From: Rickettsia typhi
Lineage (GTDB): Bacteria; Pseudomonadota; Alphaproteobacteria; Rickettsiales; UBA1997
Direction of reading: 5' to 3'
DNA: 18,216 nucleotides
Assembly: GCA_945888585.1 (NCBI GenBank)
Contig: CAMDAI010000005.1
Location: 1 to 18,216, forward strand
Within the stretch, counting starts at the first letter, position 1. Each line of letters begins with the position of its first letter. The notes under the pieces are model-generated. The model was not told the DNA's origin. It ran no database searches and saw nothing but the letters and a program-made list of their open reading frames with translations. Made by a program: the position numbers and the translations under genes. Positions 1 to 7,470 of the stretch are shown one piece after another.

Positions 1-1344
1 AGCAATATCAAATGAACCGGCATGAGTTGGTCCATCAGCGCCAACAAAACCAGCACGATCCATAGCAAAGCGAACAGGTAAATTTTGTACAGCAACATCA
101 TGAATAATTTGATCATAAGCACGTTGCAGAAAAGTTGAGTAAATAGCAACGAATGGTTTAAAATCCTCACAAGCAAGACCAGCGGCGAATGTAACCGCAT
201 GTTGTTCGGCAATTCCTACATCAAAAAATCGGGTATTTTTGCCTTTTTCTGAAAATTCTTCTGCAAAAATATCTAAGCCGGTTCCGCCAGGCATAGCAGC
301 AGTTATGGCAATAATTTTAGGATCTTTTTTAGCTAAAGCAGTTAGAACTTGTCCAAAAATTTTACTATAACTAGGATTTGTACTTTTAGCTTTATCTTGA
401 ATACCGGTTTCAGGATCGAATTTAGCAACTGCATGTAGTTTATCATCTGATTTCATCACTTCATTATAACCATGTCCTTTTTGGGTTACTGCATGAATTA
501 AAATAGGGGTGCTGGAATTATCATCACGAATATTTTTTAAAATTGGCACTAAAACATCTAAATTATGTCCATCAATAGGACCAATGTAATAAAATCCCAT
601 TTCTTCAAAAATATTGCCACCCATCCACCATTCTTTGGTAGCTTTTTCAAATTTACGTGGATATTTGGCTACTGAGTTTGGAAGTTTAGCAATAAATTTT
701 TTAGAAATTTCTCGGAATTTTAAATAGGATTTTGAACCAGCAATTCTTGATAAATAATTTGACATGGCGCCAACTGGTGGAGCAATTGACATGTCATTAT
801 CATTTAAAATTACGATTAGACGATTATGCATTGCTCCGGCGTTATTCAAGGCTTCATAAGCAATTCCTGCGCTCATTGCGCCATCACCGATTATGGCAAT
901 GACATTTCTTTTTTCTTCTTTTAAATCACGCGCCACAGCGAATCCAAGTGCTGCTGAAATTGAGGTGGAGCTATGCCCCGCTCCAAATGGATCATATTCG
1001 CTTTCTTTTCTCCTAGTAAAGCCGCTAAGTCCATCTGGTTGCCTGATAGTCCTGATCCTGCTTCTTCTTCCGGTTAAAATTTTATGTGGATAGGCTTGAT
1101 GACCAACATCCCAAATTATTTTATCATTTGGAGCATCAAAAATATAATGAATAGCAACAGTAAGCTCAATAACTCCAAGACCAGCACCCAGGTGTCCACC
1201 GGTTTTAGAAACGGCATTAATGGTTTCAAGGCGTAGTTCATCAGCTAATTGTTTTATTTCCAGCAGGGAAAATTGTTTTAGATCTTTTGAACTAAGAATT
1301 TTATTTAGTAAAGGAGTTTTGTTATGAAAATTATTGTCGTTCAT
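1..1344 (-). CDS. dxs: 1-deoxy-D-xylulose-5-phosphate synthase, 3' end cut off by window edge
   Basis: DXS condenses pyruvate and glyceraldehyde 3-phosphate using thiamine diphosphate, the first step of the MEP isoprenoid pathway (cytoplasm). My translation of the minus strand reads without a break from the ATG at 1344-1342 to base 1, giving 448 residues. Visible signatures are [29 protein letters not shown], the GDGAMSAG thiamine-diphosphate/Mg site starting at residue 153, YIGPIDGHN, the catalytic IAEQHAV segment, and [17 protein letters not shown] at the cut edge. Family members are about 620-640 residues, so roughly the last 180, mostly the C-terminal transketolase domain, lie outside the window. 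The start follows the virB6 stop by 12 bases and is in the same frame. No separate promoter or strong ribosome binding site is visible, so cotranscription with virB4-virB6 is inferred. Confidence 0.97.
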   Translation of the reverse strand, partial: MNDNNFHNKTPLLNKILSSKDLKQFSLLEIKQLADELRLETINAVSKTGGHLGAGLGVIELTVAIHYIFDAPNDKIIWDVGHQAYPHKILTGRRSRIRTIRQPDGLSGFTRRKESEYDPFGAGHSSTSISAALGFAVARDLKEEKRNVIAIIGDGAMSAGIAYEALNNAGAMHNRLIVILNDNDMSIAPPVGAMSNYLSRIAGSKSYLKFREISKKFIAKLPNSVAKYPRKFEKATKEWWMGGNIFEEMGFYYIGPIDGHNLDVLVPILKNIRDDNSSTPILIHAVTQKGHGYNEVMKSDDKLHAVAKFDPETGIQDKAKSTNPSYSKIFGQVLTALAKKDPKIIAITAAMPGGTGLDIFAEEFSEKGKNTRFFDVGIAEQHAVTFAAGLACEDFKPFVAIYSTFLQRAYDQIIHDVAVQNLPVRFAMDRAGFVGADGPTHAGSFDIA

Positions 1345-1356
1345 TCTAAAATTAAA

Positions 1357-4300
1357 TTATTTTGAATCTGAAGCTGCTACATCTGCTTCATTACCGCCTG
1401 TTTTAGCATCTGAAGCTGCTACATCTGCTTCATTGCTTTTTGGAGGAGTGTCTGCTTCTTTTTTACCGCTATTTCCTATCTTATTGGCTCGTTTTAAATC
1501 ATTAATTCCTTTACGGGCTAAAATTTTGCTGGCACCCATTGCTCTTTTTTGAAGACCGCCAAGGATACCAGTTGATTTTGTTAAAACATCCTTGAGGGAT
1601 TTATTGTTCATACCAGGTAATTTAGATCCAGCAGTTAAATTGGAAGCAATTGCAGGAATTTCGCCGGCAAATTCTGCCAATATGTAAATTAATAACAGCG
1701 CTTTAATCATAGTTAGAATTTTAGCTCTGGTCACATCTGGTTTGGTAAATATTTCTAATATCATCGGAATACCAATACCAACAAGCTCAAGCCCTGGCCA
1801 GTTTTTAAATCGATTAACGTTAATTAAGCACGCAACACTATCAGCTTCAGGATCAAGAATTACATCATCATTACTGATATCGCAAATTGGTTTACCATTT
1901 GAATCATCGTCATAAACTGTTTTTCCGCTGGGAATTTTTTTAATTTCACCATTTTTATCCATACATGATTTATCGCAAACTAATTCCTTCATTGGAGGAT
2001 TACCTCTAAAAGTAGCACTTCCAATTATAGATTCATCGAAAATGGTTACAAAAATACCAATATAAGCAAATAATAAAATTGGCTGTAAACTATAACTTAA
2101 AAGTTCCTTGAGCCAATTTTTAAATATATTTTCAGTTTTCTTAAATAAGGCCAGCGGTATAACAATAGGTGAGACATAAACCATAATAATTATAGCCATT
2201 GATGATGCTAAGAAAATATAAAGAACCCTAAGAGAAAAAAGCACCATAAATATGCCAAATATCATGGTCAGAACTGAAAAATATATACCAATTGGACCAG
2301 TAAAATAACCTGCTAATACTAGTTTAGCTATATTAGCTACGCTGGCAGATGGCCCGAATCCTAGATAGAGAGCTATCTTGCAATCAAGAGTATCCCATAT
2401 TGCCAAATATTCTTTACCGGCGGGATAAGATTTTCCAACTGCTACGGTATTTACAGAAAGTTCTTTTCTGGTTATGGCTTGTCCTGATTCAGTAAAATCA
2501 CCTGTAGAAACATCAATTGTTGTTGGTGTTGAAATTTGTCCAAATTGACAACCATCTCTTTTGCTTTCGCTTGGGTTTACTCGCATTTTCATTACTATTG
2601 TTGAAAATGATTCTGATGCTTTATAAACCCCATCAAAGAAGGTTTGTTGCCAAGCATCTCCAGTAGCAAACCACATGATTAAAGCAAGTTTCATTACATA
2701 CACTATTATTTCTTTCTTCTCTAGAAATTTACCTCCCGTCAGAACTTTTACGCCCATAAAAGTTATAGACATAATTAATACTAACTTGATTAAAAGTTGA
2801 ACCCGATCTTGTATTATTGAGAAAAATCCTTGTTCGGTAACCTCTTTGCCTTGTTGGTAAATATAAGACCGTCCACTGCATTCGCCTTTGGCATTGGGCA
2901 CCTCTCCTGGATTTCTGCATTTACTATGTCCGGCACGATTATAAAAGACATTTTCTAATGTTTCTCTAACACATTGGGCAATTGGAGTGGTAAAATGACT
3001 TTGTCTTCCAGAAATTATCCCTGAATCATAGCTATAGTTATTTTGAGAGTCTCCAGCAAAATTTAAACAAGCAGTTGAAAAATAAGGAGAGGTTATATCG
3101 GTTTCATAAACATATCCATCATTGGTTATAACGCAGTGATTTAAAAGTTGGCAATAGTTTTTGCATTTTCCGGCCTTGTCATTATAGGAGCAATCATCAT
3201 TTCTAATTTCACTTTTACCTGCGCACGAACCACTTTTTACAGTGTCCTCGTCAATAATTGTCCATTTTTGAGCAGTTTCATCCCAAACTCCATCTTGATA
3301 ATAACTGCACTCAGTAGTTCCGCCTTTAATATTAAAATTGTAAGGACATACACTATAAGATTGAGCACATATTAAGGTATCTCTATATTTATAATGTGAT
3401 TCAAAAGTTATAATATTTTGCTTGCCATTTTGATCATTTTTTAAAGCGCATTTTGATCCGACATCGCAAAACTGATAATTATTACCATATTGTAAACAAA
3501 TTGATTCTTTACTTCTTCGTTGGCAGCATTTATAGGCTTCATCATAATCTCGAACTCTATCTGTGCTAAATCCATCATTGGGAGTTGCACTTAAAGGATC
3601 GGCCCATGCCTGTCTTATATTGTACCTCTCACAAAGATATGATGCTTGAGTGCCCCTCATATAGTATCTTTGTGGTGGATAGTTATCACCTTGTTTTGGT
3701 CTGGTTACATCTTTACAAGGATTATCGCCGCCGCTGTTATCTTCTTTTTCTACTCCCCCAAAATACCATTCTCTGTATTCTTTATTATCAAGATTTAATT
3801 TATTATTTTCTTGCTTGATGGCCCGATCATTAATGATTGAATTAATTCTTGCTTTTTCATCTGGAGTGTCTTTTAACATGGATTGCGCATTCCACTTCAT
3901 CCAATTTGCTCCGCATAAAGTGGCATTATTAAAGCCATCTTCAGCTACTGCATGAATTATTCTAAGCTCGACTAATGCAATATTAAATGCGGCACTAGCT
4001 GCTAAAGTAGCGGCTAGACATCCAAAATCACCATTCTTGGCGCGTTTTGCTGCTTCAATACCAGCCTTGATAATATCTCTTGAATCTAAGATAGGAGAAG
4101 GCGTTGCTCTGGGTATTTTGCTTCCAGTTCCACAAACCCCATTCATTGTGGCAATTAGAGCTTTTACGGTCGCATATGTTGTGATTATAACGGTTAAACA
4201 AACTGGGTTATCTAGTTCAAATTCAACATCTTTACCTGCATCAGTTGGGTTAAAATCTAATCCTTCGGTAGAAACTGGAATATTGGCATCACCTCCCCCC

Positions 4301-4458
4301 TCGGGGCTACAGGTTCTAATTCTATCTCGAATTGAGATGTCAGCTTTAGATTGATTTGCAGAGCTTAACATAAAAAAAGTTAAAAGAAAAACAAGCAAAA
4401 CAGCTCTGAAACCAAGCTTTAAAATTGAAAATGTTTTTTCTTTATTAATTATTTTCAA
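1357..4458 (-). CDS. virB6: Expanded VirB6/TrbL-family type IV secretion inner-membrane protein
   Basis: VirB6 is the polytopic inner-membrane component of type IV secretion systems. This 1033-residue protein is over three times the length of the Agrobacterium form (about 295) and matches the oversized VirB6 proteins of Rickettsiales. Residues 1-39 look like a signal peptide (Lys-rich start, hydrophobic run, cleavage near SKA-D). Residues 40-550 form a hydrophilic region with about 24 cysteines, suggesting a disulfide-bonded extracytoplasmic domain. Hydrophobic segments follow at about 553-575, 580-600, 706-775 (several spans), 790-812 and 914-935; this is the conserved VirB6 core. The tail (940-1033) is charged and ends in a duplicated 14-residue module. 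The start is TTG at 4458-4456, directly after the virB4 stop. It is the only usable start before codon 30, and it is needed to retain the signal peptide. A GAGAGG sequence lies about 15 bases upstream. The specific substrate is unknown. Confidence 0.92.
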   Translation of the reverse strand: MKIINKEKTFSILKLGFRAVLLVFLLTFFMLSSANQSKADISIRDRIRTCSPEGGGDANIPVSTEGLDFNPTDAGKDVEFELDNPVCLTVIITTYATVKALIATMNGVCGTGSKIPRATPSPILDSRDIIKAGIEAAKRAKNGDFGCLAATLAASAAFNIALVELRIIHAVAEDGFNNATLCGANWMKWNAQSMLKDTPDEKARINSIINDRAIKQENNKLNLDNKEYREWYFGGVEKEDNSGGDNPCKDVTRPKQGDNYPPQRYYMRGTQASYLCERYNIRQAWADPLSATPNDGFSTDRVRDYDEAYKCCQRRSKESICLQYGNNYQFCDVGSKCALKNDQNGKQNIITFESHYKYRDTLICAQSYSVCPYNFNIKGGTTECSYYQDGVWDETAQKWTIIDEDTVKSGSCAGKSEIRNDDCSYNDKAGKCKNYCQLLNHCVITNDGYVYETDITSPYFSTACLNFAGDSQNNYSYDSGIISGRQSHFTTPIAQCVRETLENVFYNRAGHSKCRNPGEVPNAKGECSGRSYIYQQGKEVTEQGFFSIIQDRVQLLIKLVLIMSITFMGVKVLTGGKFLEKKEIIVYVMKLALIMWFATGDAWQQTFFDGVYKASESFSTIVMKMRVNPSESKRDGCQFGQISTPTTIDVSTGDFTESGQAITRKELSVNTVAVGKSYPAGKEYLAIWDTLDCKIALYLGFGPSASVANIAKLVLAGYFTGPIGIYFSVLTMIFGIFMVLFSLRVLYIFLASSMAIIIMVYVSPIVIPLALFKKTENIFKNWLKELLSYSLQPILLFAYIGIFVTIFDESIIGSATFRGNPPMKELVCDKSCMDKNGEIKKIPSGKTVYDDDSNGKPICDISNDDVILDPEADSVACLINVNRFKNWPGLELVGIGIPMILEIFTKPDVTRAKILTMIKALLLIYILAEFAGEIPAIASNLTAGSKLPGMNNKSLKDVLTKSTGILGGLQKRAMGASKILARKGINDLKRANKIGNSGKKEADTPPKSNEADVAASDAKTGGNEADVAASDSK
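1366..1434 (-). repeat. 27-bp perfect direct repeat, 42-bp period, in the 3' end of virB6
   Basis: Bases 1366-1392 and 1408-1434 are identical over 27 bp and lie 42 bp apart. On the minus strand each copy is nine codons, NEADVAASD, giving residues 1009-1017 and 1023-1031 of VirB6. The unit is therefore a 14-residue acidic, alanine-rich tail module present twice. Because the DNA is identical as well as the protein, a recent tandem duplication within the coding sequence is the simplest explanation. Confidence 0.9.
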
Positions 4459-6849
4459 TTATACTTTCTTTGACCTCTCATAGAAAATTTTTAACCAATC
4501 CATTGGATTAGGGCCAACTTCTTTAATAATTTCATCTAGTAAAATCACGGTTTCAACTCTTCCTGATAAAACTCTGATCACATCATCCATTCCGCTAAGA
4601 TCGATTCTAGCTACTACGCCATCATTATCTTGTTTAACTAGGAAAAATCTAGATCCCGGATCGGTAGTTTTAACAATTGAAAATTCTCTTTCACTCAACA
4701 TAAAAACACTACGATAAACTTCAGTTGCTTTTAAATTTGGTAAGAAAATTTGTGTAGCAGTTTGTTGAACTAAAGTATCCGAAATAGTACTTTTACTGGC
4801 ATCTTCTACTGATTGAGTTGCAAAAACCACAAAAGTATTCAATTTTCTTAAAACTTTTAACCAATCTTTAATTTTTGGAGCAAAAATCGGATTATCGATT
4901 AAAGCCCAAGCTTCATCCAAAACAATCATGGTTGGATTTCCATCAAGTGATTTATTAATACGGTGAAATAAATATAGCAGAACTGGTCCTAAACTATATT
5001 TGTCTTTTAAAATTTCTCCCATTTCAAGGCCAAAGATACGTCCAGAATTAAAATTAATTAAATCTTCTTCATTATCAAATAATTTGGCATGAGATCCATT
5101 AGAATGCCACATTGATAACCGGTTTGAAAGTGAACCAGGTCCGCCAATTCCCATAAAAGGAGCGATGTTTCTCAATCTTCTTTGATTTTTAGAAAGTTTA
5201 TAATTGCCATTTACTGCTTCATTAATTTTATCCATATCTTCAGCGGTAACCTTATCGCCATTTGCTGAAACTAAGGCTTTTAGCCATTCTGCTAAGAAGG
5301 ATTTATTTTCATTATTTTCATCTAATTGCAGCGGATTAAATCCAGAAATTTTAGCAGCATCGGGAACCATGTAAACCCCACCAATTGCTCTGACAAATAT
5401 TTCAGCGCCATGATCTTTATCAAAGAAAAATAATCGTCCACCAAATTTTTGAGATTGAGCACATAAAAAGTTAAGCAATACGGTCTTACCAGCACCAGTT
5501 GGACCAATAATCATTGTATGTCCCACATCTCTTACGTGAAAACTAAAGAAAAATGGAGTTCCTGAAACGGTATTAAATACAGTAACGGCATCGCCCCAAT
5601 GATTTCCTTTTCTTTTACCAGAAGGATAATTGTGAAAAGATGCAAAAGATGCGATATTTAGAGTGTTAACGGTAGATTTTCTGGCAGCAAAAGATGAGTT
5701 GCCCGGAAGTTGTGCCCAAAATGCTGGTTCAATATTTAATCTTTCTCTAACCCCAGTAATGCCAACGTTGGCAAGCTCTACTACGCACATTGATAAAGCG
5801 CTTTCCAAAGCTTTAGCATTATCTTCAATACAAAGAATAGTCATATGATGCTGTCCGAAAGCAAACTCGCCGCTCATTGCTGAATCCAAGGCCTGATCAA
5901 TTTCTTGAATTTGCGAAACTGCCACATCTTCTGATTGTACTAATCGTCTTTGTTGTAATTGCATTGAGCTAATGGCAATCATTCGGTCAACGAAGCTAAA
6001 AGATTGACTGATAATAAGTTCAAAAGGCATTTGCATAAATCCGTCAAAAACTCCAGCATGAGTTGATGGGCGATATTCTTTAATTGAAACTACTCCAGTA
6101 TATTTAGTTGAGTTGGGATTTCTTACCTCAATTGATTTTCTGCCGAAAAATAAACGACTAATCGGGATATAGTGAGAAATTTCCATGGTAGGAACCACCA
6201 TAGGTTGAGTATACCCAGAATTAACAATCCTTCCCAAAAATTCTAAAATTTCTGAAAAAACCCCATCTTCAGTTTCTGATAATCCTAAAAGATGCGCGCC
6301 ATATGCCGAAAAACCGTTAATAACTCGATTAGTCATTTCATCAAGATCATCAAAGCATTCTCGCATATAACTTTCCCACGCGCCCTTATCAGTTTTGTGT
6401 TGAATTTTTTGGGCTGCCTGCTGCAACATTGCCACGGTTGATTTATCTTGGCCTCGAATTATGGTGAGGTAATGTTCATTAACGAAACTTTTATCAGTGT
6501 TGTGTTTTGCTGACCATTCCCGATTAACACGATCTGAAAAGACATCAGTCATTTCTCCGTCAGGAAATGCTTTTTCTTTTCTTCTGATGCTATGAAAATA
6601 CATCGAAAAATTTCCTGAGGCCATCCCTTTAAATAAGTTGTTTCGGCCATTTTTTTTTAAATCGATATCTTCGTCATCAGCGGTTTCAAAAGCAAATCCC
6701 TTAATTTTAACAACACGAATAAGCTCTTCTTTGTAAGTTAGGATGGTATCAGAATTCCAATGGCATCGATAAGGTAAAAAATATGATACCGAAGCTTCCG
6801 ATTTGGCAACCTTTTCTTTCTGTGGCTTTACTGTCGTTAAACGAATCAT
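4459..6849 (-). CDS. virB4: Type IV secretion ATPase VirB4
   Basis: VirB4 is the large cytoplasmic ATPase that powers assembly and substrate transfer of type IV secretion systems. The protein has 796 residues, a normal length for the family (about 790-805). A Walker A motif GPTGAGKT is at residues 449-456 and a Walker B motif MIVLDEAW at 641-648. The later FATQSVEDA segment is also typical of the C-terminal RecA-like domain. The N-terminal CagE/TrbE/VirB4 region is free of obvious membrane spans, so VirB3 is not fused to it. It heads an operon with virB6 and probably dxs. The upstream neighbour is the RNase P RNA gene, not virB3, which usually precedes virB4 in rickettsial clusters. The ATG lacks a clear Shine-Dalgarno sequence; the mRNA just upstream is pyrimidine-rich. 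Confidence 0.97.
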   Translation of the reverse strand: MIRLTTVKPQKEKVAKSEASVSYFLPYRCHWNSDTILTYKEELIRVVKIKGFAFETADDEDIDLKKNGRNNLFKGMASGNFSMYFHSIRRKEKAFPDGEMTDVFSDRVNREWSAKHNTDKSFVNEHYLTIIRGQDKSTVAMLQQAAQKIQHKTDKGAWESYMRECFDDLDEMTNRVINGFSAYGAHLLGLSETEDGVFSEILEFLGRIVNSGYTQPMVVPTMEISHYIPISRLFFGRKSIEVRNPNSTKYTGVVSIKEYRPSTHAGVFDGFMQMPFELIISQSFSFVDRMIAISSMQLQQRRLVQSEDVAVSQIQEIDQALDSAMSGEFAFGQHHMTILCIEDNAKALESALSMCVVELANVGITGVRERLNIEPAFWAQLPGNSSFAARKSTVNTLNIASFASFHNYPSGKRKGNHWGDAVTVFNTVSGTPFFFSFHVRDVGHTMIIGPTGAGKTVLLNFLCAQSQKFGGRLFFFDKDHGAEIFVRAIGGVYMVPDAAKISGFNPLQLDENNENKSFLAEWLKALVSANGDKVTAEDMDKINEAVNGNYKLSKNQRRLRNIAPFMGIGGPGSLSNRLSMWHSNGSHAKLFDNEEDLINFNSGRIFGLEMGEILKDKYSLGPVLLYLFHRINKSLDGNPTMIVLDEAWALIDNPIFAPKIKDWLKVLRKLNTFVVFATQSVEDASKSTISDTLVQQTATQIFLPNLKATEVYRSVFMLSEREFSIVKTTDPGSRFFLVKQDNDGVVARIDLSGMDDVIRVLSGRVETVILLDEIIKEVGPNPMDWLKIFYERSKKV

Positions 6850-6885
6850 TGTCTTTAAAGGAGCGCTATTTCAAGATAAGATTTT

Positions 6886-6913
6886 ATAATAAATACCAAC
6901 CCATAAAAGACAA
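6886..6913 (-). promoter_or_regulatory. Candidate sigma-70-type promoter for virB4-virB6-dxs
   Basis: Reading the minus strand, a TTGTCT box (6913-6908, 4 of 6 to TTGACA) and a TATTAT box (6891-6886, 5 of 6 to TATAAT) are separated by 16 bases. They lie about 40 bases upstream of the virB4 ATG. The overlapping run TTATAAAAT offers alternative -10 boxes. In DNA this AT-rich, chance matches are common, so the position in the only sizeable gap upstream of virB4 carries most of the weight. Confidence 0.4.
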
Positions 6914-6925
6914 TAGGGCTTTTTG

Positions 6926-6946
6926 CTAATCCTTATTAGAGATTAG
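6926..6946. other. Short inverted repeat downstream of rnpB
   Basis: CTAATC (6926-6931) and GATTAG (6941-6946) form a 6-bp stem with a 9-base loop, 12 bases beyond the 3' end of the RNase P RNA gene. On the minus strand, where rnpB is transcribed, no T-run follows, so it is not a canonical intrinsic terminator. It may help define the rnpB 3' end or be chance in AT-rich DNA. Confidence 0.3.
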
Positions 6947-6957
6947 TTTATAATTTT

Positions 6958-7366
6958 GCCAAGCTATAAGCCGGATTCTGTTCTTGTTCAAATATTTCTA
7001 TTTAAACAAGTGATAGCCATTCATCTAGAATTATTGTTGCCAATAATTTCAAGCAACTTACCCGAATGACGATGTGAGAACCATCTACTTTAAAATTTTC
7101 ATTTTAAAATGGCCATTCCTATTTAGTTTTGCTCCTGATGGGGTTTTTCCAAATTGATGTTACCACCAAAGCGTGTGAGCTCTTACCTCACATTTTCACC
7201 CTTACCCGTTTTCACAGGCGGTATATTCTCTGTGACACTTTCCATGAAGCTTAAAATTTTATTCTTAAACTTCTCCAGCCGTTAACTGGCATCACTTCCC
7301 GATGGAGTCCGGACTTTCCTCTTACCTTCATTGATTGCTCAAAAGGCAAGCGACTATCCGCTTGGC
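6958..7366 (-). ncRNA. rnpB: RNase P catalytic RNA (bacterial A-type)
   Basis: This RNA cleaves 5' leaders from pre-tRNAs together with the RnpA protein. The minus strand carries the hallmark core GAGGAAAGTCCGGACTCC near the 5' end, GGTAAGGGTGAAA-like and GGTAAGAG segments in the middle, GGAGCAA, CTAGATGAATGG, and ACAGAATCCGGCTTAT near the 3' end. The termini are set by helix P1: GCCAAGC (7366-7360) pairs with GCTTGGC (6964-6958), giving about 409 nt. P3 is short (CTTGCC/GGTAAG, capped by TTGA-GCAA-TCAA). P18 is AATTATTG-GCAA-CAATAATT, with a GNRA loop. The GGGTAAG sequence before GTTGCTTG corresponds to the L15 GGU that pairs with the tRNA CCA end. It accounts for most of the 621 bases between virB4 and trpS. 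Confidence 0.97.
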
Positions 7367-7373
7367 GGGGTTT

Positions 7374-7401
7374 ATTATCAACATTTATTTAGCTAGGGCA
7401 A
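7374..7401 (-). promoter_or_regulatory. Candidate promoter of rnpB
   Basis: On the minus strand TTGCCC (7401-7396, 4 of 6 to the -35 consensus) and GATAAT (7379-7374, 5 of 6 to the -10 consensus) are spaced by 16 bases. The -10 box ends 7 bases before the P1-defined 5' end of the RNase P RNA at 7366. That distance is what is expected for a transcription start, which makes this the best-supported promoter in the window. Confidence 0.65.
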
Positions 7402-7437
7402 CTTAAATTCTTGCTAAATTTTTCTCCTCACTTATTT

Positions 7438-7454
7438 TTGTAGAGGTTCTACAA
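7438..7454. promoter_or_regulatory. Perfect inverted repeat in the trpS leader
   Basis: TTGTAGA-GGT-TCTACAA is a perfect 7-bp inverted repeat with a 3-base centre, ending 16 bases before the trpS ATG and lying in the divergent rnpB/trpS region. It could be an operator, or a hairpin in the trpS 5' leader. There is no following T-run, so it is not an intrinsic terminator. It is too short to be a T-box or a tryptophan attenuator. Confidence 0.4.
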
Positions 7455-7470
7455 CACTAATTTTTAATAC

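Noticed and set aside
1334..1552. 72-codon plus-strand frame containing a repeated SEAATSAS peptide
   Set aside because: The repeat is just the reverse reading of the VirB6 tail duplication; the frame is antisense to virB6 and has no independent support.
4037..4354. 105-codon plus-strand open frame inside virB6
   Set aside because: It lies wholly antisense to the signal-peptide and ectodomain part of virB6, has no family signature and no ribosome binding site; it is a shadow of the coding strand.
6850..6957. Missing virB3 hidden in the virB4-rnpB gap
   Set aside because: The gap is 108 bases and holds no open frame of useful length; VirB3 needs roughly 90-100 codons.
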